From Cenococcum geophilum 1.58 (Eukaryota; Ascomycota; Dothideomycetes; Gloniales; Gloniaceae): a stretch of 64,000 nucleotides of DNA. The DNA lies in the NCBI GenBank assembly GCA_001692895.1, contig KV748188.1:558001-622000 (forward strand). The letters are read 5' to 3'. The notes under the pieces were generated by a model. That model had not been told where the DNA came from, did no database searches, and saw nothing but the letters and a program-made list of their open reading frames with translations. Position numbers and translations under genes: made by a program. Positions 50,536 to 60,858 of this stretch are shown here, piece by piece. How positions within the stretch are numbered: position 1 is the stretch's first letter; every line of letters begins with the position of its first letter.

Positions 50536-53500
50536 GTGGGATGGATATGCGCCCTTTCCATCGAGCTTGCCGCTGCACAAGAGATGCTGGACGAGGATGA
50601 CGACCCCCCTCAATATAACTCTAATTGCGATCTCTACACGTTTGGTCGCATCGGTGACCACAACGTTGTCCTTACCTGCCTCCCAGCGGGGCGGATGGGC
50701 CCCCAGTCCGCCGCCACGATCGCAGCCCGAATGACATCCGAGTTCACGTCAATCCGCTTTGGCCTTATGGTCGGTATCGGCGGCGGAGTCCCCAGCGCCG
50801 GATCAGATATACGACTTGGGGACGTGGTTATCAGTCAACCCTTCCAGCAGCATGGAGGAGTGGTGCAGTACGACTTTGGGAAGACGGGAGCAGGCGGACA
50901 CAAAACGCGGACGGGATGGCTTAATGCCCCGCCAACAGTGCTACTCAATGCGGTTTCGCAGCTACGAGCACTCCACTGCCGAGGCCAGGATAACCTTGCC
51001 ACAAATCTATCCATCTTTAATCGGCTAGAAAACTTTAGCCGTAATACAGTAGGCCCCGATATATTATTTGAGGCGACATATAACCATATTAGGGGAGCAA
51101 CATGCGAGCAATGCAGTAAAGAGAAGGAAGTAAAGCGGACTCCGCGAAAGGATCAAGAAGTGGTAGTCCATTACGGCACAATAGCATCAGGGAACCAGGT
51201 CGTAAAGGATGGCGTTACTAGGGACAGGATAAGCGCAGAACTAGGAGGAGTAATGTGCTTTGAGATGGAGGCGGCCGGACTGATGAATAATTTCCCTTGC
51301 CTTGTTGTCCGAGGTATTTGCGATTATGCGGACTCACATAAGAACAAGAAGTGGCAGCTATATGCGGCGGCAACAGCCGCTGCGTGCGCAAAAGAGATTC
51401 TATCTATTATTCCGGCGGCTAGAGACGAGGCAGGTCATGGTCAAAGTAAGGAGATTTACTATCAACGTTCTTGTTGCCTAGCTAACTAGAATCATTCTAA
51501 GATATAGGAAGCTATCAAACCCCTTTTAGTCTACTAGGTGTGCCTAAGGTAAAAGAGTTTGTAGATCGGCCATCCGATATAGCGGAACTTGAACAAGCCC
51601 TTCTCCCGCAGGGACAATACCGCCGCCAGAAAGTGTTTGTGCTCTATGGTCTTGGCGGAATGGGCAAGACGCAGCTTGCTGTCGAGTTCGCAAGGAGGCA
51701 CTGCCAAAGGTTTAGCTCGGTGTTCTGGCTCGATGGCAGAACTGAAGACAGTCTCAAGCAGAGCATTGCGACGTGTGCAAGCAGGATTCCGGAAGGACAG
51801 ATTGCAGCGAGCAGCAGAACGTACTCTGCTACAAGTAATGGCGATATTAATGCCGTGGTTAGGGATGTGATAAGGTGGCTATGCCTGCCAGATAATACGG
51901 ACTGGCTAATCATCTTTGATAACGTTGACCGAGACAGCCAAGGGCGCGATGCCGACCCCGATGGATATAACGTCACCGGCTATTTTCCCGGAGCAGATCA
52001 CGGATCGGTTTTGATAACAACTCGGTTAGCCAACTTGGAACAGCTCGGTGTATCGCGGAGGCTGGGTAAGCTTAGTAAGGACCAAACGCAGGCTATGTTC
52101 CAGCAACGGTATGGAGGCAGTTGTGGTAAGGCACCCCAGTTGTGATGTAATTGTATTGCGTGTGCACAACTCCGTGCTAACTGTTCGGGCGCAGACGCGG
52201 CCGAGAGAGAGGCGCTGTTGAAGCTCCTTGATGGCTTACCGCTGGCCATTGCACAGGCTGCCTCATATCTGCGACAGAGCGGAACCGGTGTTAGGAAATA
52301 CATCGAGCTCTACGAGCAGCGATGGAAAGACCTTATGGAATCGCAAGATCGAGCCGGCACGCCGCTTCTCGATTACCCCGAACGTAGCGTATGGACGACA
52401 TGGATAATTTCGTACCATGCGATCCGGGCTAAGAGTATTGCGGCAGCTAACCTGCTCCTGCTTTGGGCGTGTCTTGACAACAAAGACGTATGGTACGGTC
52501 TCCTTGCCGAAGCAGGCAAGAAATCCACAGACGTGGCTAATTCTCTGTCGGAGTGGCTCCCTGATATAGCAAGCAATGAGGTTAAGTTTTTTGGGGCGAT
52601 TCAGCTTTTGCGCAGCTACTCTCTTGTTGAGGATGTGCAAGACCTAGAGAGCTATACCACTCACCCGGTGGTGCACCGATGGGCGTTTCATATGCAAGAC
52701 GAGGAGCAGCAGGCGGTCTTTACGCGGCTAGCGGTGGTGGTAGTTGGGTGGGCAGTGCCGGACAGGTCAGAGAAGGAGCACGCGACCGTGCAACGTCGGC
52801 TCTTGCCTCATGCGCAGCGAGCAGTAGACGCCGAGGTTAGATGGAAACAAGCTGACGCAAGCAGAGCGGTCGGTAAGCAGGAGGAGGTGATGCTAGATGC
52901 AATTCACTGGCTTGGAAGGCTCTACACCGAGCAGGGCAAGCTGGACGAGGCGGAGAAGATGCACCAGCGAGCGCTAGAAGGAAAGGAGAAGGCATTTGGG
53001 CGAGAGCATACATCAACACTTAACACGGTCAACAACTTAGGCGTTCTCTACAGCGACCGGGGCAAACTGGGCGAGGCGGAGAAGATGTACCAGCGAGCGC
53101 TAGAAGGATATGAGAAGGCACTTGGGCGAGAGCATACATCGACACTCAGCACGGTCAACAACTTGGGCAGCCTCTACAAAAACCAGGGCAAGCTGGATGA
53201 GGCGGAGAAGATGTACCAGCGAGCGCTAGAGGGAAAGGAGAAGGCACTTGGGCAAGAGCATACATCGACACTCGATACGGTTAGCAACTTGGGCCTTCTC
53301 TATGCGTACCAGGGCAAGCTAGACGAGGCGGAGAAGATATACCAGCGAGCGCTAGAAGGAAAGGAGAAGGCATTTGGGGCGAGAGCATACATCAACACTT
53401 AACACGGTTAACAACTTGGGTAACCTCTACAGCGACCAGGGCATGCTGGACGAGGCGGAGAAAGATGTACCAGCGAGCGCTGGAAGGATACGAGAAGGCA

Positions 53501-53907
53501 CTTGGGCGAGAGCCATACATCAACACTTAACACTTAACACGGTTAACAACTTGGGTAACCTCTACAGAAACCGGGGCAAGCTGGGCGAGGCGGAGAAGAT
53601 GTACCAGCAAGCGCTAGAAGGATACGAGAAAGCGCTTAGTCCGGAAAACGCTGCATTTTACATACCAGCGCTTAACACAGTCTATAATCTAGGCATACTG
53701 TTTTCTAGCCGAGGCGACGTGGACAGAGCTAGAGCCATGTACTCGAGGGCTTTAGCGGGATATCGGAGAGTCGTTGGACATGATGACCCGAGGTGCCAGA
53801 AATTGCATGACTATCTTAGTGCTTCTCAAATCTCAGGAAAGACGGATGTCTTGGCGGACGCGGAGGCAGATGGGACGCACACACAATCGAAAGACATCTC
53901 AATCTAA
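50536..53907 (+). CDS. Fungal NLR: PNP_UDP, NB-ARC, TPR (frame broken in TPRs)
   Basis: Three exons: 50536-51445, 51538-52125 and 52195 onward. The introns are 51446-51537 (GTAAGG..CTACTAG) and 52126-52194 (GTAAGG..GCGCAG), both with GCTAAC branch sites and phase-consistent joins. Residues 1-290 form a nucleoside phosphorylase-like domain (VGWICALSIELAAAQ, VGIGGGVPS, CFEMEAAGLMNNFPCLVVRG, ICDYAD). The NB-ARC domain follows: P-loop GLGGMGKT at ~341-348, Walker B WLIIFDNVD at ~426-434, GSVLITTR at ~459-466, and LLDGLPLAIAQAASYL. The C-terminus is kinesin-light-chain-type TPRs of 42 residues. This architecture is that of fungal NLRs, proposed to act in non-self recognition and cell death. Two oddities stand out. 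The conserved start has no ATG: 50536 is GTG, the frame is open back to a stop near 50453 without ATG, and the first ATG is at 50584. In the TPR region an extra base near 53377 ends the main frame at 53402 (901 codons), while further indels near 53461-53540 leave later TPRs in a +1 frame to 53907. It may be a pseudogene. Confidence 0.85.
52905..53740 (+). repeat. 126-bp tandem TPR-coding repeats
   Basis: About seven TPR units. Units 2-6 are nearly identical at DNA level (consensus AACTTGGG..CTCTAC..GGCAAGCTGGACGAGGCGGAG..). Each unit is 126 bp, or 42 codons, of the form NTVNNLGxLYxxQGKLDEAEK followed by MYQRALEGxEKALGREHTSTL. Such near-identity points to recent unit exchange or expansion. Confidence 0.9.
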
Positions 53908-54647
53908 TGTACAAGTGATTACATCAAGCTCTAGACGACATAGGCTTCTCAAAAAGCTCGGCTTAAGGTAGGCCACGCCTGCCTCCGCGTCGATGGTTAC
54001 GAATTCTCTATTCCAAAAGCTTCCCCTAAATAAAAACCACCCCTTGAATATGCTTCCACGTAGAATCTTAAGCGAATACAATGCAGTTATCCTTGTGCCC
54101 GCTCCCTCTTTTCCTAGGCATATTTCCCCCACCTCTCCAAGATCTCCAGGTCGCTGCTCGTAATGACGATTTTGAGCCTCAAATCATCACAATTATTTAG
54201 CATTTTTGCCCTCTGGTACAACTGGACTTGAGCACTTGTGTCCTTGTGTCATCTAGAGAAACGTTTCCTTAAGACTTCAGGAACAAGCCCAAAAATATCT
54301 TGTTAGAGAGAAGATCAAACGCGTCTATTATGTATTATATGCCCTACGCGCCTTTAGCGCAGCCACCATGTCCGAAATCCGTGCAGATAAATGCAGAAAG
54401 CGGGGGTATCATGTACGTGCTGGGTCGAAAGCCGTATCATCGGGGTATCTGCCTTCCAAGCCATCAAAGCCAAAGCAATCCGTAACGCCAACGCCCCCCA
54501 ACGCCATCCTAACGCTAAAATCCCAAGAAAAAAAAATCCCTCGAGCCTAGCAGCAACGATTGAACACTCAAAGCAACCCCGTCCTCAACCTAGCCGCCGG
54601 AATAGTTATGTGTGAGAGAGAGAAAGAGAGAAAGAGCACCACCAGCC
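53908..54647. other. Convergent intergenic region
   Basis: Holds the 3' ends of the NLR and Yippee genes, which converge here. Short frames near 54300-54615 have no recognisable features. The stretch 54610-54640 is a GA-rich simple sequence. Confidence 0.45.
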
Positions 54648-55358
54648 TCACAAACCCCCCTCCTCACCGCCCCCAAACCTCCTCCCCCTCCTCCGCCTCC
54701 TCGCCAACTGCGGGCTCCAAACCCCCGCAAACAAATCCTCGCACTCGTCCTCATCCTGCGAATCGAACTCGACCTCCTCCCCCTCCTTCCCCACCTGCTC
54801 TTCCACCTCCCCCACCCCACCCTCCCACTCCACCCCCCGACACACCCGCTTCGTCTCCAGGATGAACTTGCCGACTTTATACCGCTGGCCCTCCTCATCC
54901 GCCGCGACGTACTTCCACCCCAGCCCGCTCCCGCACAGCGCGCAGCTGATGTCGCTGACGGTGTGCGCGCCCGTGACCAGCTGCCGCGGCACGGGCTTGT
55001 GCGTGTGCGTGTTCGGCAGGTCGCCCCGCTTTGCCCTTTCGCCCTTCGTGGCGGGGGAGGCGCCGTTGGGTGGTGGCGGGGGTGGGGGTGCGACGAGGTA
55101 GGCGCGCCCGTGCCGCCCCGTGAAGCCTTTGCTGATGATTTGGGAGGTTGGGCAGAGGTCGGAGAGGCAGCGGGCGCAGCGGAGGTGGGAGGGCCGGGTC
55201 GCGAGGTAGTGGGTTGGGGTTTGCGGGGAGGAAGGGGGGGACGAGGCGGAGGTGCTGGTGCTGGTTGTGGAGGTTGAGGAGCGGCGGCGGAAGGGGAGGG
55301 GTGGGACGAGGTAGATGGGGAAGATGGAAGGGGGGGACGGGAGATTGGGGAGGGGCAT
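54648..55358 (-). CDS. Yippee-type zinc-binding protein
   Basis: A single exon of 236 residues with ATG at 55358 in an AAAATG context. Residues 58-170 form a Yippee domain: LRCARC (C61, C64), QIISKGFTGRHGRAYLV, then LVTGAHTVSDISCALC (C139, C142), GSGLGWKYV and KVGKFILETKRV. The two CxxC half-sites would bind one zinc ion. Yippee/Moh1 proteins are small conserved eukaryotic proteins of poorly known function. Two differences from the usual ~120-residue form are visible. A Pro-rich insert (PPPPPPP..NGASPATKGERAKRG, residues ~91-113) lengthens the spacing between the Cys pairs to 74 residues, against the family's usual 52. There is also an acidic C-terminal tail ending in RRRRRGRR (residues 173-236). 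The N-terminus is Ser/Pro-rich. The long open frames on the opposite strand are mirrors of its biased composition. Confidence 0.88.
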   Translation of the reverse strand: MPLPNLPSPPSIFPIYLVPPLPFRRRSSTSTTSTSTSASSPPSSPQTPTHYLATRPSHLRCARCLSDLCPTSQIISKGFTGRHGRAYLVAPPPPPPPNGASPATKGERAKRGDLPNTHTHKPVPRQLVTGAHTVSDISCALCGSGLGWKYVAADEEGQRYKVGKFILETKRVCRGVEWEGGVGEVEEQVGKEGEEVEFDSQDEDECEDLFAGVWSPQLARRRRRGRRFGGGEEGGL

Positions 55359-56834
55359 TTTGTGGGTTGTGGTGGTGGTGTGGTGGTGGAAGCGTTGAGA
55401 GTGAAGAGCTGGCGGGGTTAGCTTGTGATGGTGGTGGTAGGCGCTGGGTGAGGGGCGGACCTTTTGGAATATCTATTCCTTTTTTTGGATGCAAGAGAAT
55501 CGTGAAGGAATAGGCTCTATAGTGAGGCGTGGAAGGCAGAGCCTCTCCTCTTTATATGGGTGGAACAGTATTCGTAGATGTGACGTGGAATGACTCTTTT
55601 GTTCCGCTCGACCCCTCGACCCCTCCGGAAAGCCTAAGACGGTGTCGGCGATAAAGCGATAGAACGCCACAAAAGCCACGCGGAAGCAGGGGATCTCGTA
55701 GGGCTGCCGGTGCGAGGAAAAGAAAAGAAAGAACGGGCGAAGAAAGAGCAGATCTGTTTGAGGGTTTATTTACTGTGAGGTATCGTGAAATGCTTTGGGG
55801 AGACGGGAGACGGAAGAGCGGAAGGCTTTTATTAAAGTACTGGAGGAGTCGGCGGTGGGCTATTGGTGGTCCTCAGATGGAATTGTTAATTGGCGGTCGG
55901 TCTGATCATGCGGGTCGACTGATGGGGTCTGTATCACGAGGTGTCCGCCTTGTGTTGCCATCCAAGTCGCCAGACTTCTTTCCCCGTCTTCAATGTGGTC
56001 CAGACACCGTAAATCAGTGGAGGTTTCCCTCTCCCCCTGTTGATGATCGTCGGTTTAGCACTGCCGTGCATAACCCTCGCTGCATTGGTCAAAGACGCTA
56101 AGTTTGTCATTGAACCCGTTTTGCGGTATTGGCACTGAAAGGATCGACGGTGCATCATCTAGTCTCCTCAGAGTCTTTTTAGGAACCTCGAATGTGCTCC
56201 TGGGCCACCCGCTGGTACTCACACTTCTTCGCATTCGGGTCCTGTTCCTATTCCGGTATTCCGCCCAACAAAGCCATTTTGGTGACATTCGTCTTGTAGG
56301 TGGAAATAATAGACGCCGACTAAACGGAATTCTTAGAAGCCTGCAACCCTATGCTTGCCAAGCAGATGCTGTTTTAGGGCCAAGGCGCATTTTAACTATG
56401 GTTGGTTTGGTGGTGAGTCTTTAAAGATCTTCTGAAGCCTATTAAAGCACATGTTTCGTGGCAATAAAGAAAATAAATAACCCTTCATGCTATCTTTCAC
56501 CTCCATTGTTTTCAAGGTCCTATTACACTGCTCTCTGGGAGATTCTTCATTTTAATATTCTCCAGATTTGAATCTTAGAATTCTAATTTACAACCCTCTC
56601 AAACGTGACTATACGAGCATCTGCTCCTGGATATCTCTTTGAAACTCATAAAGGTAGCACATAATCAACGGGCGACCATCAACGCCTGCACGACCATGGC
56701 CATCGTAGCTGAGTATTCCTCACTGTAAGTGCAGGACCCCGCCTCAAATGTCTAGACCCATACCTTCCTCATCCTCCCTTCTCAGTAGACCGACCAACCC
56801 CCCCTAAAAAAACGTTGGCTCTCATGCTCTCCAA
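55359..56834. other. Intergenic: Yippee promoter and REV1 3' side
   Basis: Roughly 1.5 kb without a supported gene. The part near 55360-55800 should hold the Yippee promoter. The remainder contains only short frames on both strands (up to ~108 codons) without domains. The 3' UTR of REV1 should lie near 56600-56834. Confidence 0.4.
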
Positions 56835-59800
56835 TCAAAACTCCACCGGCCCTAACCCCCTCGCCCTAACAGCCTCCTGCACCCCCTCCCTAACCCTCCT
56901 CAACGCCCCCTCCCACTTCCCTCTCTCCACCATCCCACCCTCCTCAGCCCCCTCCCCAACCACCCACTCCATCCACTTCACAATCGCAACCGCCTTCCCC
57001 AGATCCCGCTCCTCCCCCACCACCTTCCCCAAATGCGCCACCAACGCCCCCACATCCTCACCATACGGCCCATCCTCCCGAAACTCCTCCCACCACCCCG
57101 TCACCGCCTCCCTCAAATCCTCAACCTTCCACAGCTTCTGCGCCGTGAATGTCGGGCGCGCCGCCCGCGGGAACAGCAGCACGCGCTGCGGCGCCGCGGG
57201 CGCGGATGTGCCGCATAGCAGCTTCGTGGCGGCAGCAGGGTGGTGGTGCGGGGGGGTTGGCAGGACGAGGTTGGCGCGGGATTTGAGGCGCGCGCGCTGG
57301 TGCTCGGCGAGGACTTCGCGGCGGATGTCTTCCGGAAGCGCGGCGAGGAAGTCGGGCGGGATGGCCGCGGTCTTGGTCTCGTCGGCGGCGGGGCTGTTGC
57401 GGTCGCGGTCACGGCTGCTGGGGCGCGGGCGGGACGTCTTGGTCGCGATGAAGTTGGATTGCGTGAGGGTTGGGAGGTTGCTGCTGGTTGAGGGCGTGAT
57501 GGCATATTTAGGCGGTCTGCCGCGTCGGCGGGGGAATGCCGGGGCGGGCTTTTTGGGCGCTGGCGGGAGTGTGCGGTTTTTGCGGGGGGGTTCGGGGAGC
57601 AGGGCTTGTGGCTGGTCGTTGGTCGGGTGTTTGGATGGTGGGGAGGATGTGAACTGGTAGTGGGAGAGCACTTCGGCTTTCACGTCTTCGGGTAGCGCGG
57701 CGAGGATTTCCGGGTCGAGTTGCGATTGTGCTGGTAATGCTGTGAGGGGAAATAGTTGTCCTAGGGCGGTAGGCGACGGAGATTTTACTCGACCATGCTT
57801 GGTTAACTTTGCCCTGATAGACTCGGGAAGCTCGGCGAGGACGCTAGGGTCTACTTGACTTGGGATGATGAATTGAGTTCCAAGTGTGTTCAATGGCCTT
57901 TTGCTAGGGCTATCTTGGTTCAGCTTTTCTGCTCCAAAAGCCACATGGTCAGGCTGAGCTCGGGGCTTCTTTGGTGTCTGAATATCGTCTTGAATGGGGT
58001 CATCTATTCTCTGTGCAGCTTTGCTTGGCTCGCCAATCTTAAACTGCAGTCGTCGCTGGCTGCTGTCCGCTTGTCCATCCGTAGCGGTTTTCATAGGCTC
58101 GAGTCTCGTCATCTGAACCCCAATACCCCTCAGTTCACCAGGCGAAAATCCATATCCCCTCAGAATGGATAACGCTTCTTTGGTGAGCACCTCCTTAGCA
58201 TTCGTGGCAACTCTGAGCACCGAACTCTTGTTATATGTGTCGCATCTACCATGACCAAGATGTTTTGGAGGATCCAAGGGTGCATCTGCAGCACGCCTCA
58301 TGATTTTCATCGTGAGCTGACGACCCTTCACCTTCTCCTTTAGCAGACGTTTGCTTAGCTCTCCACAAAGGCTGCCCACGAACTCATCAGCCTGCTCTTG
58401 ATTCTCAAAGCGGACTCCCCAATTTACTTCAGCTGAAACGGATTTGCGTATTACTTGATCCCCAACTTCGGCACGGTCAATGCCTCTGGAGTATTCCCAA
58501 AGCTTCTCGCCGGTTTTTGGCCCCAGAGCCTGCACTAGCCTCTCTTTCGAGAATTCGCGGATGTCCCGAACGAATTCGATACCAAGTTCTACAAGCTTTC
58601 CGCCAATGCTGTGCGCCACACCTGGGAGATCTTGAACTTCCAATTTTCCGATGAATTCGAGGACCTCATCTGGCTTGATTTGATACTGGCCAGCAGGTTT
58701 GGCCTTTCGAAGAGCGACCTTGGCGAGCAGGATGTTTCCACCGATGCCTACGGAGACGCTGCAGCCAGTCTTGGCCTTGACCTCATCCCTCAGTGTCTGC
58801 GCAATCTCGTCCGCTTTAGCTTGCTCCCGACATATGCTACTCTCACTAATTTTCTTGCCGTCTGAGCCACCAATAGCAACACAAGTTACGGATACATCGA
58901 TGAGAGCTTCGTCTATGCTCACACTCTGCACTATACCTTCCGTAGCAAGAATAGCGTCATAAAAAGCTCTGCTGGCTTCCTCGTAGGCTGGAAAGTCGTA
59001 CGGAAGGATCTTTAGCTCTGGACACAGTTCCTGCGCCCGTTTCATCCACATTCCATTCCTTATGCCAAATTTACGTGCAGGATAGTTACAGCTGGCAATT
59101 TCCGAACCACTTCCTCCTCCATGAGCGACAACAGCCGGCTTATCTTTCCATTGTGGATGCTTTTTGAGGGATACGGCGGCAAAGAAACTATCGAAATCAA
59201 CATGAAGAATATATCTTCTTGCTCCTGGAGACGGCTTCTGCTTTGCCTTTTGGGACAAGGACTTCTCCGCTGCTAGAACCTGCAGTTGGGACTTCAAATC
59301 CGCTTTCCAAGTGGACAAATGGTGGAGTCGTGACTCGCGATAGTATTTTTCTAAAAATCCAGGATCTACAACCGTTGATTTCCTGATTTTAGGGTCAGAG
59401 AGTAATATTGCATTGTGCTCTTCCGCAGTCATTTTGGTCTTTTTAGAGGGAGTCTCTGTATCATCGTCGGGAGACGGTCTCTTAGCGCCCCAACCCTCCC
59501 TTTCATCTGCATCTGAAGTGTTGGATTGAATTCCCTCATGACTGTCTTCGGGATCTTCGACCATAGATATTCGTTCAGGCCCAACCGATGGACTTGTTTT
59601 GGGAGGTGTAACAAGCTCTCTCGTATTGGTAGGATTATCCTCTTCCATGTCCATAGCGGCATAATCTTCAATTTCAACATCAAATTCTGGCTGATGTGAG
59701 GGAGGAAGCTCCAGGCGTTCATCCTCGTCCGGGGTTGGTGGACGTTGTTGTAGGAAAGATGACCGTGAAAAAGTACTCGGGGTAGTCTCTCTGCTCTTGA

Positions 59801-60320
59801 GTTGATTCGTGTACCAACTAGAATCCGTTTGATCCCGATATCCCCTGGTCCGGATGTTTGCTTGACTGATAACCTTGCCCTTGTCGAACCCGAGAACTTT
59901 CTGTCCAGCGCCTTCATCGACTACTCGGAAATCGTCCCATGGCAAGAGCTTTCCTGCTTTTACGCTCTCCACGACCCATGCCGGCTTGACAATTCGATAT
60001 TTTTTGAACTCGACAGCTTTCTTCGGTGTAAGATTACTGGCTATGATATGCGTGACCATAGTCTTGCCGTCGAGATACTGCATGAAACCGCCTCCATATG
60101 TGACAATGAGCTTATGTAAATCATTGAGAGACGGCTGAGTATAGCCATTAACATGCGCGACAACGCCGCGAAAGATCGCAGGCTTGTCTCCAGTTTGTGA
60201 GCGTAGGTCTGCGTCGAGGTTCTGTAGCTTGATCTTCTTGCGCCTGAAGTATTCTGAAAAGCCACCAAACTTAGAGCCTTCATATTCTTCGCCTTCTTCA
60301 TCGTCGAAGGTATCTGTCAT
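56835..60320 (-). CDS. REV1: DNA repair protein REV1 (Y-family polymerase)
   Basis: One uninterrupted exon of 1161 codons. I take ATG 60320 (MTDTFDDEEGEEYEG) as start; the frame is open four codons further to a GTG at 60332, with an upstream stop near 60360 and no earlier ATG. Domains: a BRCT domain at ~45-136 (PAIFRGVVAHVNGY..GG.....THIIA..LTPKK...VKPAWVVES); the Y-family catalytic core from ~368, with metal ligands in HVDFDSFF (D375) and SVSIDEALIDV (D470, E471); helix-hairpin-helix VQDLPGVAHSIGGKL (~562-576); little finger to ~740; three ubiquitin-binding-motif-like segments (DPSVLAELPESIRAKL ~824, DPEILAALPEDVKAEV ~869, PPDFLAALPEDIRREV ~988); and a C-terminal helical domain (~1055-1155) of the kind that binds other translesion polymerases. 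An AT-hook-like RRRGRPPK lies at ~932-939. It acts as a dCMP transferase and scaffold in translesion synthesis. It looks intact. Confidence 0.95.
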   Translation of the reverse strand: MTDTFDDEEGEEYEGSKFGGFSEYFRRKKIKLQNLDADLRSQTGDKPAIFRGVVAHVNGYTQPSLNDLHKLIVTYGGGFMQYLDGKTMVTHIIASNLTPKKAVEFKKYRIVKPAWVVESVKAGKLLPWDDFRVVDEGAGQKVLGFDKGKVISQANIRTRGYRDQTDSSWYTNQLKSRETTPSTFSRSSFLQQRPPTPDEDERLELPPSHQPEFDVEIEDYAAMDMEEDNPTNTRELVTPPKTSPSVGPERISMVEDPEDSHEGIQSNTSDADEREGWGAKRPSPDDDTETPSKKTKMTAEEHNAILLSDPKIRKSTVVDPGFLEKYYRESRLHHLSTWKADLKSQLQVLAAEKSLSQKAKQKPSPGARRYILHVDFDSFFAAVSLKKHPQWKDKPAVVAHGGGSGSEIASCNYPARKFGIRNGMWMKRAQELCPELKILPYDFPAYEEASRAFYDAILATEGIVQSVSIDEALIDVSVTCVAIGGSDGKKISESSICREQAKADEIAQTLRDEVKAKTGCSVSVGIGGNILLAKVALRKAKPAGQYQIKPDEVLEFIGKLEVQDLPGVAHSIGGKLVELGIEFVRDIREFSKERLVQALGPKTGEKLWEYSRGIDRAEVGDQVIRKSVSAEVNWGVRFENQEQADEFVGSLCGELSKRLLKEKVKGRQLTMKIMRRAADAPLDPPKHLGHGRCDTYNKSSVLRVATNAKEVLTKEALSILRGYGFSPGELRGIGVQMTRLEPMKTATDGQADSSQRRLQFKIGEPSKAAQRIDDPIQDDIQTPKKPRAQPDHVAFGAEKLNQDSPSKRPLNTLGTQFIIPSQVDPSVLAELPESIRAKLTKHGRVKSPSPTALGQLFPLTALPAQSQLDPEILAALPEDVKAEVLSHYQFTSSPPSKHPTNDQPQALLPEPPRKNRTLPPAPKKPAPAFPRRRGRPPKYAITPSTSSNLPTLTQSNFIATKTSRPRPSSRDRDRNSPAADETKTAAIPPDFLAALPEDIRREVLAEHQRARLKSRANLVLPTPPHHHPAAATKLLCGTSAPAAPQRVLLFPRAARPTFTAQKLWKVEDLREAVTGWWEEFREDGPYGEDVGALVAHLGKVVGEERDLGKAVAIVKWMEWVVGEGAEEGGMVERGKWEGALRRVREGVQEAVRARGLGPVEF

Positions 60321-60858
60321 AACCGTAAGCACAGCGCATTTGAAAGCATCCTGGGTGCATTACGCACGGTTCTCGATGCGCTTCCGCACCGCGTTCGAGT
60401 TGCTCTCTAATCTCGAACCCATAATGCTGTAACGGCGTAAATGAGAGACACATGGACGAGCCTAGCGACTCCAGTGAAGATGTTGTCATAACGCCGGAGG
60501 AAACTCCAAGATTGACATTCGATAGCGCGCTGGAGGCAACGCGGGACAGCGCTGGAACCGTTCGCTTGACGCGTTCTAGGGCTTGTACGTCAACCGAATT
60601 TTTGCCAGCCACTTAACAAGGCGGTGAAGAAAATTGGCGCCAAGATTTCGGACGGAAAAAGTGGTCGGGTCTACGAACTTTTTGCTCTCGAGCTGTCCTC
60701 CAACCCGACCTTCGCTTTCTGCTGCCGCCCTCTTCATTAAAGAGACGTCTATCTGCTCGGTGCACTCAGCCCTCTGTACTCCATATCCACCGTACAGAGA
60801 CTTACCCTTTCAGTAAATTTTATCTCCCATCAAATATATCCTCATTCAACTTACCAAA
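60321..60858. promoter_or_regulatory. Divergent promoter REV1 / FKBP gene
   Basis: The two starts face away from each other across 538 bp, so both promoters must lie here. The FKBP side ends in a CT-rich stretch and CAAAATG. No clear TATA box is visible. A minus-strand open stretch at about 60298-60612 lies in the REV1 leader; I do not support it as a gene. Confidence 0.55.

Noticed and set aside
54612-55277. Plus-strand 221-codon Pro/Gly/Arg-rich frame
   Set aside because: Antisense to the Yippee gene, whose zinc-binding residues and conserved core identify the real strand.
56815-57660. Plus-strand 281-codon frame
   Set aside because: Antisense to the REV1 C-terminus; its composition is explained by the GC-rich REV1 codons and it has no domain.
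60298-60612. Minus-strand 104-codon frame overlapping the REV1 start
   Set aside because: It lies in the REV1 leader in another frame, with no recognisable domain; possibly chance or an upstream frame.
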